Positions 13,060 through 25,229 of a stretch of DNA of 64,000 nucleotides are shown piece after piece (within the stretch, counting starts at the first letter, position 1; every line of letters starts with the position of its first letter). The notes beneath the pieces are model-generated. The model saw only the letters and a program-made list of their open reading frames with translations. It had not been told where the DNA came from and ran no database searches. A program made the position numbers and the translations under genes. This stretch comes from Phycomyces nitens (Eukaryota; Mucoromycota; Mucoromycetes; Mucorales; Phycomycetaceae), in assembly GCA_022702545.1 (NCBI GenBank), contig JAHRBC010000005.1, positions 1,922,001-1,986,000 of the forward strand. Reading direction: 5' to 3'.

Positions 13060-15031
13060 TCACCTAAAACGCTTACTTGGATGAGGTCGTGTGTGGTCTA
13101 CCCGATTAGCTGAATGAAGGGAAATGACACTCTGCATGCTTTGGCTAGGGTGAGGGGTCTGATTTCCTGCTGCCTCGGCTGCGATATTGATACGGGCTCT
13201 ATGAGCACTACGTCGCTGTGAATGCATCGTAACATCGAATAAGGGTGCACGAGGGGTGTTGGTGATGCTGGTGATAAATTGTTCGTCTGTCATGTCCTGG
13301 TCGGGTGGAATGGCATAGACAGTTCGGTTGGTCTTTATTGGCTCACGATCTGGCAAGAGGATACCACGTCTACCGCGTGTTTGACGTCGTTTACGCCTAA
13401 AAGGACACTTAGCCCACATAATCATAAATGGGTTCCTACCTGGCCTCTCTCATACGGTCTTTCTCAATCTTTTCGACCTCTGCATCTGTCAATTCGAGAA
13501 GAGCAGGTGTGAAACGTTCCACTTGTTCTCCTTCGCGTATAATTGACTTTAGTATCGGTAGAAAGCTGTGCTTCAGATCATCGTCAGTGACAGGCGAGTC
13601 ATTAAATTCGTGTCCCACAAGTAGAAGGGATTTGATGTATACATAGATCTGTTCACGGATCGAATGTGCAATGGCCGTTCTACGGTTGCCCTTTATCAGT
13701 CAAGACCATCTAACCCATACACCAAAGCTTACTTGAATTCACCTCCTAGACCCAGTTCTGTTGACATGACCTGAGCAAATGCCTCTGGAGAGTTTCTCTG
13801 ACAGCTAATGTCCCATTCAAACTGATCCAACAATGCACGGTTTCCTACCGTGATATCCAACTAGCCCACAATAAATACATTTGTAACAAGTCGTCTATTA
13901 CTCACTCTGATCAACATTCGTAATTCCCGGCTCTTGACCTTTTTTTCATCTTCCTCCTCCTCCTTTTTGACCACTACTTCAGACTCGCTGTGCTCGACCA
14001 CCTCTTCCTTTTCCTGATCAGAATCGTCTTTGGTGACCATACTTGCATTGTGAAGATAATAATCCTGGATCTGATCCCGGAGAGTACGTGTAATCTGGGG
14101 TGCAAAAGAAGCAGCCGGCAAACGCAAATCCTCACACAGTACATTTGCAAATTGCTCGGGTGTCACCAATGTCTCTGGAATTCAATACATCATCAGCACA
14201 TACACATTTGGACCCTACCTAATGAACGCGTTACCATTCAAATTCCATGTAAATGTGTCTCTGAGCTTATATCCGTCAATCTCAAGGTCAATACGGATCG
14301 GTACCAGGGCATCTTCTTTCTCTGCCTGCTCTGCCATTTCTTCCAGAGCACTTTGAACCGTGTTGCGCATTAACCACATCTGTCGTCAATCTATCCTATT
14401 AGACTTACAAGCGAAACTCGCGTGCATGCCTCATTCGTTTGCGCTGTTGAGGGTAAACAACCCGTGTCTGGACTCCTGTTGTTCCATTGCCATGACCATT
14501 GTATCCTGGTCCAAACCCTATCAGGGGTCCGTGCTGATTCTTTGCCCTTCGTTCTGCACCGGCCAGCTCAATGTCTCGTTTCTTTTCATGCGCAAGATCA
14601 ATGTGTCGCTTGTGCTGAACATTCAGTGTTTCCTGGTATGCATGGTCACGTTCTCGATATAGTGCTAGATTGCGTTTCTGAACGGGTGTGTGGACAGGGG
14701 TTGTTTCAACATGAGGAACGGCGGTTAATGCCGGTCGGACACCGGCTTGTTGGCCAGAGAACGACTGGCCTAATCGTGGTGCGGCTGCAGGTGATGGATG
14801 GGCCGTGAGACGGAAAGAGGGCATTCCATTAGGGGCTGTACGGTTAGGGTTATTCCATCCAGCAAGATCAGGTGTATGAGGTGTAAGTCCCGGGGCAGGC
14901 ATAGACGTGTAGAGATGAGGTCCTGGTTGGAATTGGGTTGGTTGTAATCGTGCTGAAGATTGCATTGCGTACATGGCCATGCGTTGCTGCTGTAGCTGCT
15001 GGAGCTGCGCTGGGGTCATGTTCTTTTGCAT
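13060..15031 (-). CDS. SNF5: SNF5/SMARCB1/Sfh1 subunit of SWI/SNF-RSC chromatin remodeller
   Basis: Six exons (14409-15031, 14235-14350, 13906-14174, 13733-13860, 13440-13679, 13060-13396) give 570 aa. The first 200 residues are Gln/Pro-rich, followed by a basic [11 protein letters not shown]. The SNF5 homology region then starts with [34 protein letters not shown] and repeats as [30 protein letters not shown], the two tandem repeats of this domain. [20 protein letters not shown] and a basic [17 protein letters not shown] segment follow. The paired repeats identify the family; whether it serves SWI/SNF, RSC or both cannot be told from one gene. Acceptor 14350/14351 was chosen because it is the only one keeping phase into ALEEMAEQ. 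Confidence 0.92.
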
Positions 15032-15864
15032 TAGGACGATGAAGAGAAGACGACTTTGAACAGTATTGGATAGACCAGCTTAGAATTTGTCCAGTGACTG
15101 GTAAACTAGGATAACCAACCAATGATGACCAAAACAGCGAAATTGGAAGGCAGAACAAAGAAGAGCTAATAAAAAAAAAAGAAAAAAGTGGATTTTTGGC
15201 CTCTTTAACCCCCCCTAGTGCAAATTAATTGCAATTACACAATTGAGATAATTTGTAAGGATTTAATAAAAATGAAATTCAAAGAAAATATATATCTATA
15301 GGTTTACTCAAGGTATTTTAAATTTTTGAAGATCCAAGCATGGTTTGGATTATCTTTCGACAGTTGTAGCCAACATGTGAATGTGAGTCTAAAAGGACGG
15401 TTTGATTTGAATAAAATGCATAGCCACCCGTCCAATTGGCTTTTGGGATTAGCAAGGATAAATGCCAGCCCTCAAGAAGAGTATCTGAAGAGGATGTCCT
15501 GCACATATTCACAGTGCCTAAAAATCTTTTGGTTGCAGTAATACCTTTTCTTTTTTTCTTTTTTTTCTGCAAAATACATGTCACGTGATTATTATGTTAA
15601 TTCAAATAAGCTTATACAACAGACACACACATGCGTTTAAATATAATCTGTATGCCTGGGGTTGAGATGGCCCTGTACATATGTCAATAAAAATTATCCT
15701 TTTTTTCCTTCACAGCACCAGACAAGCAAAAACAAACACATTGGCAATAGTAGTAATAATAGTAGTGGTAGTAATAAAAAGATGTCCAATTATCGTCTTC
15801 TTTCTTTCTTTCTTGGTGTTGCTTCTTCTTTCTTTTTTCTTTTGGTGGTGGGTTTTTATTAAGT
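15032..15864. other. Intergenic, SNF5 promoter side
   Basis: 833 bp A+T-rich without a supported gene. A perfect 8-bp palindrome TCACGTGA lies at 15581-15588, about 550 bp upstream of SNF5. A poly(Y)/CTTT-rich tract at 15790-15845 borders the MIC10 3' end. Confidence 0.5.
15581..15588. promoter_or_regulatory. TCACGTGA E-box palindrome
   Basis: Perfect bHLH-type palindrome with CACGTG core in the intergenic region upstream of SNF5. The same 8-mer occurs at 34626-34633. In yeast such sites bind Cbf1 or Pho4; binding here is inferred. Confidence 0.4.
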
Positions 15865-16338
15865 CTAGACAGAGGGTTCTTCCTTATGGAACTCAACACC
15901 GGGAACATGATGAGGATGGAACACACGCTAAAAACAAAATAACAATAATCATCATTACTGATTACTCTCATTAATCCAATCGCGCCTTTCTTACCTCGGC
16001 ATCAGCATAGGCGGCACCGAAACCCCAGCCGGTAGAGATAGCAATAGGCCATGTACGCTCTAGAGACAATAACAACAAGAGAGAGAGAGAGAATAAATAC
16101 AAAAGTTCGAGTCTCGATTGACCTGCAATATTTAATTCCGGTACTTACTCTTGAACAACAAGGCCGATGCGACAATGCCAACACTCAAACCCAAGCCAGT
16201 CTTGACCACAAAGTTGGAGATTACACGATCCCACTTTTAGAATAAAGAAAAAAGTGGTCAGCTTTCTTGGATGATCATATGGGGTCGGCTTACCTTGTGT
16301 GCCAAAAGGTCTTCGCTCTGAATCTTATTCTCGGACAT
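15865..16338 (-). CDS. MIC10: MICOS complex subunit MIC10
   Basis: Four exons (16294-16338, 16149-16233, 15995-16059, 15865-15927) give 85 aa, the usual size. Residues 16-26 (WDRVISNFVVK) precede a first membrane helix with glycines at 28, 30 and 34. A basic KKRTWP loop (43-48) leads to a second helix with the GWGFG motif (54-58). These two glycine-rich helices joined by a positive loop define MIC10, which oligomerises in the mitochondrial inner membrane to bend cristae junctions. A hydrophilic tail ends EFHKEEPSV. The gene is divergent from the EF-hand gene, with 201 bp between starts. The ORFs in other frames here are artefacts of reading through introns. Confidence 0.94.
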
Positions 16339-16390
16339 GATGAAGGGATAATGAAAAGAAGCTCGAAAACACTGAAAAATAAAATAAAAA

Positions 16391-16397
16391 TGACGTA
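16391..16397 (+). promoter_or_regulatory. TGACGTA element in MIC10/EF-hand divergent promoter
   Basis: A CRE/bZIP-like half palindrome 53 bp upstream of the MIC10 start. It belongs to a recurrent set of TGACGT-type sites in this window (see findings). Confidence 0.35.
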
Positions 16398-16539
16398 TTC
16401 TTGTCTATCCGGGGGGGTTCTTGGCGGGGCTTGCTTTTTTTTCCCCATTCTTCTCCTTCTCTTTCTTTCTTTCTTTCTTTTGTTCTTTCTATTTGCTTGC
16501 TTGTTCGTTTTATTCTTACTAGTGACCGAGACCAAGAGT

Positions 16540-17000
16540 ATGGATCTGGAGCAAGGTAAAAAGAACCATGAACTTTGATAAGGTTCTCATTGTCATCTAA
16601 AGCGTTCAAAAAGCAGGACAAAGAAAACAAGGGTCTTATTGGCCTTGAAGGTCTATTGGTTGTCCTTGAACAGACAGGACACTCACCCTCACCCACACCC
16701 ACAATTGATCTTTTGGCTCTGGCTGATCGTGTCAAACAAGGCACGGTGTGTTTGGATCATGTTCGACGCATAATAGCTTATTTGGAAGCAACCGAAGACA
16801 CCAGAAATGCATTCCACCTTCTTGCTGGATCAACACAGCATGGTATTACGCGTGATGCCCTCAAGGAAGCATGCGAAAAGCATGATATTGATTCAAGGCA
16901 AATGAACCGAATGATGAATGAGGCTGATAAGAACCATGATGGCCTGATTGACTTTGAAGAATTTGAAGCTGTATTTGACAAGGCCGGGGTGAGTGAATAA
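16540..17000 (+). CDS. Small EF-hand calcium-binding protein
   Basis: Exon 1 is only 16 nt (16540-16555, MDLEQ plus one base); exon 2 is 16603-17000; product 137 aa. The layout is calmodulin or centrin-like with four helix-loop-helix units. The last loop, DKNHDGLIDFEE (about residues 116-127), is canonical with D, N, D, G, I, D and E at the metal positions. The first loop, DKENKGLIGLEG, has Gly in place of the position-12 Glu, and the middle ones are not recognisable as metal-binding. Expect one calcium site, or one plus a weak site. I cannot name an orthologue or a target. It shares a 201-bp divergent promoter with MIC10 and is convergent with the glycosyltransferase gene. Confidence 0.85.
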
Positions 17001-17228
17001 CCAAGGCCAATGTTTAAATGATCTGGTTGATATATTGGAACTTCATGTATGTGTATTATATAAAATTCAATATCATTTAATAAAGAGGGTATTATTATTA
17101 TTTTAAAAGAAGATGAGTAGATCTTGTTTGTACATTGCTGTTTTTTTTATTAGTGGGTTGATGTAATGTGATAATATGAACATAATGAAAGTAATAGTGA
17201 TATCTGTGCAAGGTTTAAAAGAAATGAA

Positions 17229-19961
17229 CTATAAAGACAATGATACTGAGGGAGTAGCCTGAGTTCTTTTTGTGGTCTTTTTCTTTTTACGGTAGATGGA
17301 TACAGGGACTATAGGAGTAGGCCCTCCAGGGAATGGACACAGGATGTCCTGTGTGTCGTATGAAAGAGGATCTCGAGGACAGGCAGATATTGACTTGTGC
17401 CATTCTGCAGCGATATTGTCCATCGTTTCATGCGGCATTAATTGGCCCCAGAGTGTGAATGTAGGCAAGGACTCGTAAACAGGCAATCGGTGGTTAGGCA
17501 ACTGCTCCAAGAGCGTATCGTTCATCATAAGAGACACCTGGAATGAATCTAGCTTGGTCTTACTGTTTTCTACTTTTACATGGGTACCAATCTCGAGATG
17601 GTTGGTTGAAAATGATTCAAATCCTTTGTAGTTGGGATACAGCATTACATATGCACGCAAATAAGCCAGTTCGATATAATATTTCTTCCACGACTTGGAC
17701 CAGTGTTCGGAGCGACAGTTGGGCACAGTAATATTGTATTGGCTGACAGGGAGAGCAAGATCCTCTAGACGACCAGTCAAGTAGCTGTGGAACTCTCGCC
17801 AGTGTTCGGGAAAGTAAACAGCGCCCCAGCTACAGGGTACTTGGCTGAGGTATGGAATGTTGGCAGGGTAGCCGGCAATTGCTTCCTGGAGGTGAAATGG
17901 ACGACGGCCCTCGGGCAAAAGTTCGAGAGTTGTGGGAGAATAGAGACTGATGCCATACAAATGAGGGTTGAATTGTTCATAGCGATACTTGAGAATAGAG
18001 TACTTGGCCCAGCAGTAGAATAGAGGCGAGACTTCGATATCGTCTTCTAGCAAGACGGCATAATTGTGGTTGTTGTTTGGGTACCAGGATTCGACAATAG
18101 CAGGCATTAGGCCGCCCTTTTGGATACGATGGCGCAAGGTCTTTGATCCTTGAGTCCAAGTGTAATCATTCACAAGTTCGTGGGTTTCTTCGTTGGCGGT
18201 CTGTTCCATATGAATCACTAGGCCGACCTGGTCTCCGAGATAATTGGCATTGTTTGCCGACTCCAGCAGACGATATAGGGACTGAGGGCGACTGTCGGTA
18301 ATGATGATAAGGTCCATCTGGATCTTGTGCCATTCTAAAGACAATTGAGTAAGTTTAGTGGTTTTGATATCTAGGCTGCATTTACTTACGTTGCAAGGCT
18401 TCCAGAGAAAGATCGGCAATCCAGAGCGCATGTTCGATTTCAAGCGAAGGGAGACCAATGACGGTAGTCTTGTCAACACGCTCAAGAATCTGAAGATTCT
18501 CGTCAAAGATTGTGTCTCGTACATGCAATACAACCCGTGGGCGAAGTAAAGACATGTAACGAGCCAAGCGAGTGGTAAGATCGATTGAGAGTCTATCTGT
18601 GTGATCCACATTAAGATCATGAACAGTAGCAGAGCATCCTTCCTTGGCCAGAGTCTCGGCAAGCTTTTCACCTGACAATTGGCCAGATTGACCAGTAACC
18701 GCAACGTGGACTACATCATTGAAGCGACAGATGAGGGGCTTGAGAGCTTCGGCTTGAATGGGGCCATCTACTAGAAATAAGACGGTCTCCTGGGTGTATT
18801 GATCGAGGAGATGCATACGCTGTCCAAGTGCCTTTCTCCAGGTCTTGTCGGATTCGTATTCTTCCAGGACACGTTCGCATATTTTAGAATTGTCAGAGAT
18901 GTGGTAAGGATCTGGCAATACGATTGAAGGAATGGCAGCACTGTGCAAAAGAGATTGGCTGATGTGATAATCAAGGGGAAATCCAAGGGTGTCTGGATGA
19001 ACGGAAGAAGCAAGGGCAGGAATCCAAGCACGTCGCAAAAGCCATGAGCCGTGGATCATGTCTACTGCCTGAGTACGATCAAGCGACCGTGCCTGGTCAG
19101 GGATACAGGACAAGGAAGAGGAGTCTCGGTGTACTGGGAAAAGACTTCCCTGGGTACCAACCAAGGCATTCTGGTAGATATCTGTCTGGAGTACATTATA
19201 GACCCATGCTAGAGAACGGGTGTCGAGAGCGGCATCTTGGTCTATTATCCATGCATAGTCGGTTTTGATATCTGATAGAACGGTCAGCCATGGAGTGTGT
19301 CCAGCACTTCCGGGTGGGAAGTTTGAGGATGGATCTACTGAGAAGACTACGATAGATACTCCAGAAGAGTAATTGTCGACCTCATTGTGGACATCTGGTG
19401 TAATTGAAGATGGGGCAGCAATCCAGATATGATCTATAGGAACTGTCTGGGCAAGAATGGCATTGATTTTGTCTGTGAGGGAATTCGTGGAATTGATGGT
19501 GAGTACGGCAGTTATTGATGCTGGAGTGGGTGTAACTTGGGCTGTTAGTGATAGTAAGGCTGACGCACTGTGGCCTTGGACAGAAAATGTCTGGAGAGCT
19601 TGTAGAAAGGGAAGTTGTGTTCCATTTTCTGTTACACTCTTTCCATTAGGGTCTACAATAGTGGTTAGGATAGGTATTTTAATGTGGTCGTGGTGTTACC
19701 TTGTATATGAGGTGATCGCCATGAACCATCGATCTCTTGTATTGTGCTGGCCAACGGATTTACAGCCTGGGTTTGCGTATCCGAATTAAATAATACAAAA
19801 GATGTCCAGAGCAGCAGAAACATGAAGCCTAGAACGCCGGCTACATATCGAGGAAAGCGTTTGGAGGCACAGATTGCAGGAAGCCAAGCAAAGTATCGTG
19901 AAGTGTGGGGAGAGTCATGTAGTGGAGAAGTTGGCGAAGACAGCTCGCTTCTGAGGTTCAT
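17229..19961 (-). CDS. Large type II membrane glycosyltransferase-like protein, two GT-A-like segments
   Basis: Three exons (19700-19961, 18390-19652, 17229-18334) give 876 aa. A short cytoplasmic N-terminus is followed by a transmembrane anchor at residues 39-59, typical of a Golgi type II enzyme. The luminal part holds two regions that look like GT-A folds. The first has a beta-strand plus the acidic motif WIIDQDAAL near residue 225; the second begins MDLIIITDSRPQSLYRLLES and has LLEDDIEVS near residue 604, followed by GWGAVYFPEHWREF-like aromatic blocks. DxD or EDD motifs of this type hold the metal and nucleotide sugar. The C-terminus is basic (YRKKKKTTKRTQ). Family, donor and acceptor are not recognised; cell wall or protein glycosylation is a guess. 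Confidence 0.82.
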
Positions 19962-21293
19962 GTTGAAGAAACGTGAATGAGGAAGAAGAGGTTAGGATTG
20001 AGATCCTATGGTTTTAATTAGTATTTGTAGTGTCCTTGTGTTGAGCATAAAATAATAGACTAGTTATATGAGATTATTATGTTTATATTGTGTAGTGAAT
20101 TGGATGTCCGTGTGGGATGCTTCCAACAGGAATATTGCAATTTCCAGGGCACATCTTAATCCGGTAAATATAAGAAGAAAGTTTTGGCAGGACGGCTATC
20201 GTGTTACCAGGATATTCCGACGCTCAAAAAGGTGCAAGGAGGACCAAGTATAGAAAGAGATCCGATTAAAACAAGGTTGGTTGAATAAGGACAATTATGG
20301 CCTTTTTATACAAACTGCCAGTAGAAAACAAAAGATCGAAATATCATAAGCCTTTTTCCTGACAATAAGAGATTGTTCCTTGTCCTGGCTACAATTTAGA
20401 GACTTTAGCTGTCTTACACAGTCTAAACGTTTTTATATAATGAAACTCCTTTTAATGTACAACAACTAATAGTGTGGTGTGCACAAATAAACGACTATCA
20501 ATTCTGGGTCATATTTTCCAAAGCCATGAAAAATTAATTGCCTCAAGAGCTCAATTAAAAAGAGTGCTTGGCTAGAAAAAATAAAGGTTGGAATCATATA
20601 CTCTAGAAATATTCTTAAAGAGCAAGTCTTTTGGCTATGGGACTGTTTGCCATTTTATTAAATATAAGATCTTTGGTTATATAGTCAATTCTTGGCCTAT
20701 TCGATAACACTTTTAAAAAAATATGCTTGGAATTTGTAAGAAAGGAAAAGACAGTGGATCTGTGGCAAGTAAATGATAAGAATTAAAGATGGATAGTATA
20801 CAGACTTGGTTTTCAAAAGGATGTCCATCTAATTAAATTACAATCCAAAGTATATATAGTGGTGCCTTTATACCTAGTCAATATGGAATATACTCTTGTT
20901 ATCTAGCAAAATTTCTTGCAATACACAGAAAAGATAGATACACGTTTATTTAACCCTCAATTCTTCTAAAATTGACATTTATGAAGTTCAAGTGAATACA
21001 AATCTTCATCTTTTGTGATTTCCAAAGTTCAAGACAGCCAGAAAACAGATGTTACACTGAATCTTCCAATCGTGTGCTGAGCCATTGCCAAAGAGTGTAA
21101 AACTGATTACGTGCCTAGTCCACGCAGACCCAATAGTAACCTCTTTTAGAATATCCGCATGTGCAATACTTTGGATTTTTTTACATAATAGGCATTGGGA
21201 TTGAATAATTACGTTCAGGCTGTCATAAAAAAACATGGTTGTCTATCATTATACTTTTTCTTAACCGAGAATCAAACTGCTGTATTAATAGAT
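19962..21293. other. Intergenic, no supported gene
   Basis: 1.3 kb becoming A+T-rich to the right. A minus-strand open frame at 21006-21236 (76 codons) has near-normal composition (TIGSAWTRHVISFTLFGNG) but no start context or family I recognise; it may be a fragment of a decayed gene. Confidence 0.4.
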
Positions 21294-21940
21294 TTATAAT
21301 TGTGTTCTGATATGCTCCGTGATGGCTTTTACGACTAGATTGTGGTCATCCTACAGACAATTTTTGTGTTTGCTTTTGTACTAAACCATTCATGTGTATG
21401 TTACCTGTTGTGCGAGGCCAGATACAGTGATCGTTCCAACCACACCAACACCCTTGATTATCAGTGGGAAGGAACCACCGTGGCAGGCATACTCGGACTC
21501 GCTCACCTAAGCATAGTCCGTTGGTTAATATAGCTGTAGTCCAAGTATCTAGTCAATTTACATAATATTTCTGTCCAAACGAAACACCTTGACTGGCACA
21601 ATACTGGCCCATATAAAAGCTCGAATGTCGGAAACGCAGTACGGTGTTGCTGAGCACAAAGACCTGTCAAAATCATCCTTATCGCTCTACTATCACGCGC
21701 TTACCTTTTACGTTGGATCCATTGGGCATTGTCTGGGCTGGTACCATCCATTGCATAACGGAAAAGTTGATTGCCGGCGAGTGTGATATCAATCGTAATA
21801 GGCCGGCTGGAAGTTTCTTTTGCAATACGGATGATTGACAAACCAAGTGTAAGGGCGTCCTCACTGGTGAACTTTGTAAACTGACAATTGACTTCCTCTT
21901 CCAAAAGGCTGACCAACAATGCTTTTGATTCTGCGCTCAT
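21294..21940 (-). CDS. UPF0303 / haem-degrading-like domain protein (PF03928 type)
   Basis: Four exons (21705-21940, 21562-21649, 21405-21506, 21294-21350) give 160 aa, the normal length. The start at MSAESK was preferred over an in-frame ATG 42 nt upstream. The family pattern is clear: [61 protein letters not shown], then [22 protein letters not shown] and [10 protein letters not shown]. This family is widespread in bacteria and fungi and belongs to the HbpS/GlcG-like domain; members often sit near redox or haem genes but the biochemical role is unknown. Each of the four exons ends with a motif that continues correctly in the next. Confidence 0.9.
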
Positions 21941-22069
21941 TTTTTTTTTACTTCCTGGTTGTTGGTTTATAAGCAAAGACACTATGGGGATAATGTATGA
22001 ATAATGGAAAAGCCCGTTTTCCCTGGGAATATTCAGTCGTCTTGATGCTCTAAATTCCAGATACTTTCA

Positions 22070-22077
22070 TGACGTCA
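22070..22077. promoter_or_regulatory. Perfect CRE palindrome TGACGTCA
   Basis: Eight-base bZIP palindrome 130 bp upstream of the UPF0303 start codon. Function inferred from the motif only. Confidence 0.4.
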
Positions 22078-25000
22078 CTGAGCCTGTCTTTTTCCGAGGT
22101 TTCCCACTTTATGAAGCTTAATGGGCCATGAATACACCATAGTATATTTAATCCCGTATCTTTCACTTTACGGGGAAAAAAAATGCTGCAAACAACCCGC
22201 TCACAATAATTTAAAAGTACGACAGTTAAAGAAGTGGCTAAACGGTGTCCACAAGCGGTATGGAATTCGAAATGACAAACTGCGGATTCAAAACCATATA
22301 GATTATCTTGCTCATAATAGTCTGCAATGGATATTATGCTTATACATCAGGTTCAAAATATACTCCAATATCTAGCAATATTAAGCTCATTTGAGATACT
22401 TGAAAATCCCTTTGATTTACACTTATATCTTCTAAATACTCTCCTGAGGTTGTAACCCCCTATTATTTTGACTAGCAAACTTGAAAAGAGCCTAGTTGAT
22501 CTTGATCAGAAAGTTCAGAATATTTTGGGGGTAAATGTAAACCATTGTGCCAAGCTACGATTTGGAATTTGTCATGGTTATCTTCAAACGGTAGCCAAAT
22601 ATGAGATACTCATGGCATTAAGTAGAGTTTAATACAATAATAATATCATATAATAGCATTCTGCTCCATATATATTTGAAGATTTGGCTTACAATTCATA
22701 GTTAATCAAGAGAGTGAGATATTCTTGAGAGAAGTATCAGTCGAGATATCGTTAATGATCATGTGTATTCCCCATTACACGTTTGTATTCATCTTTAGTA
22801 TAAAAACAGCAATTGAGAAAATATTGAAATAACAAAGTAACTAAAGGTCTTGTGATTGACTTGGATTTGAGCCCTTTCTTAAAAATATATCTAATCAAAC
22901 TTGTAATAGATCTATTTTTGCAGTTTAAATGTTATACAAAGTGGCACTAGAAACCATGCTGTTCGATAAACAAAGAGATCATATTGTTTGGCTGGTGTCA
23001 GGATCTAACAGCTATATATTCTTGGCTAGGTTATCAAGATTGTTGGAAAAGGTCGTTCAAACATCAGCGCATTATTACAAATAGCATAAACTCAAAATTT
23101 TCGACAGGGAAAATAATGTTACGTAGTATGATTACCTAGTCTATTATTTGGGTAGTTAAGCTTTAGAGAATGGTAATGCACTTGCAACACAAGTGATTTT
23201 ATAGTTGGTGATAGTGCAAATTTAGGCTTTAAAAGGCCGAGTTCTTTATTGACAGACCAGAAGATATGGTATAGTATTTTATTGTCTTGATACACTAGGT
23301 AAGGCTATGTGTTAACCTGAGAATCTAACAAAGTATTTCCAGAGTTGACATTAGTAACCAAATGTAACAATTGATTACATACCATCAATCGTTGACTCAT
23401 CCTGGATAAAGCAACGAAAACTTAATAACAGGTTTTTTTTTTTACATTTATCTTGGGTATTCGATTTTTATACTCTACTTGATAAGCAATAGTAAATAAT
23501 AAACCTCGAAAATGTCTTTTCTGGATCAGTAGAGATTGTGTCTAGATGGAAATATTGTAGTGATCTGATTATGTTCAATCTGTGCGCAAAAAACTACAAT
23601 AGTGCTTGGTAATATCAAAATAGGTTTATAGTATTGAGTATATTAAGATTAGGTAAGGTTCTCGGTTCTCGGTTCTTTCTGAAAACAATTCTGTAATTTT
23701 TCTGTCGCACAAACACATCTAGTCAAATATATGCTATAATATGCTTTTCAAGTATAGCATTATCTCTTCTCTGACAAAGTCATTAAATTATTCTGTAGCT
23801 TCATTATGACCAACAGAAATGGCAAAAGCTGCTCAGAATTTTCAATAATCAAGATATTTTTATAATCGACATTTACAATCTTCATACGAGGCTTAGCACA
23901 TTTATTTGCTCTTCATCTTTCCACATTTAGTAGATTTCTCATACACGTTTATAATTTTTCTGGTTCTAAAGCGTACAAAAATGATACGATGGATAATTTA
24001 GAAAAATAAAGCTTAATTTCTTGATAGATATTTTAAAAATATTTATTTGCTTATTGGCTCTGATAAACTCAACCAAAATCTATATTTTATGATATAGACT
24101 ACAAACAGGTCCAAGATTCAAACGTCTGTTAATAACTACTATATTGCATACTTGGTATATATATATTTTTTTAGTAGTTATCAACTCTCATCTTTTACTC
24201 GGGTTAAATAACCATAATCCTAAAATCAGTACAATTAGTGAAACAATCTCTCTAAACAAATTCTTCGATCTGATCCAAGCCAATTCAATTAAATTTATAA
24301 AATAAAGATATAGGGAAAGATTGATATGTTTGCATTAAATTGTCTTGGTCAAATATCAACTGTATATTTTGCAGATCAAGGTTTCGTGAATGATAAGGTA
24401 CCATTTTCTAATACAGCAAGTACACAGCTATCTAGTCAAAGTTATGTCTATTTTATAGTGTACTCATTTTACCAACCTATTCTTGAACATGGCTTAGTTA
24501 TTTTGGAATTATTACCCTTGTATCTTTACCGAGATTATCTTACTTTTTTTTTGTTGGAAAATCATAATATTTGACCAATAAAAGTCGAGTACATACCTTG
24601 GTAAATAATATCAATAACCATACTTTTTATTTTATCGAACAATTGTTTTTTTCTTAATTTATATAGAGTATTTACATTAAATCTGCTATATAGAATTGCA
24701 ACCTGTGTTTTGGTCTATCCAGATATACTTTCTCTTTACTTATCTAAGCCCATCGCAAAGGAATTTTCTAGCAAAATATTTTCAAGGTTGAAGTCGAATG
24801 AGTCTCATTGGACAAAATGTGCATATAGCATTGAAAGAATATTCTGCTTAATATGGGACAAGATATAAATGATTACTGTATCTATGTCAAAAATAAATTG
24901 CAAGTGCTTGTAATTAATTAATAGAGGCGATTTGTATGTACTTTTTAGATATGTATATTACTAGTAGCTTCTTGGATCTCATGACAGCTTCTAGTAATAC

Positions 25001-25229
25001 TAAAGAACACAATTCATTTGGATTATGCTTGATTACATTGCATAATAGTGGCGAGTCTTTCCAATCGTGTAAATATGGCTCCTCTTTAGACTTATTTTAC
25101 ATTAATTAGTTATGTGCCTCCCCACCCCAGCATAAAAAGTCATCGTAAACTAACCAAAATTAGAATATTTTTATTGATTTGTTATTTTGCATTCAATAGC
25201 GCAACAGCATTAATAAATTCCTCTTGTCA

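Noticed and set aside
12794..13063. Possible extra 3' exon of SNF5
   Set aside because: The splice that would join it lands on an immediate stop in the required phase, and the frame is low-complexity.
14360..14808. Plus-strand open frames opposite SNF5
   Set aside because: Antisense shadows of a well-supported coding exon.
15690..15971. Minus-strand frame ending in poly-Tyr after the MIC10 region
   Set aside because: Produced by ATT-type repeats and read-through of a MIC10 intron.
16267..16578. Plus-strand Leu/Phe-rich frame that looks like a membrane peptide
   Set aside because: Arises from a CTTT-rich promoter tract between MIC10 and the EF-hand gene.
24326..24574. 82-codon frame in the A+T-rich island
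   Set aside because: No motif, no neighbours and composition equal to surrounding noncoding DNA.
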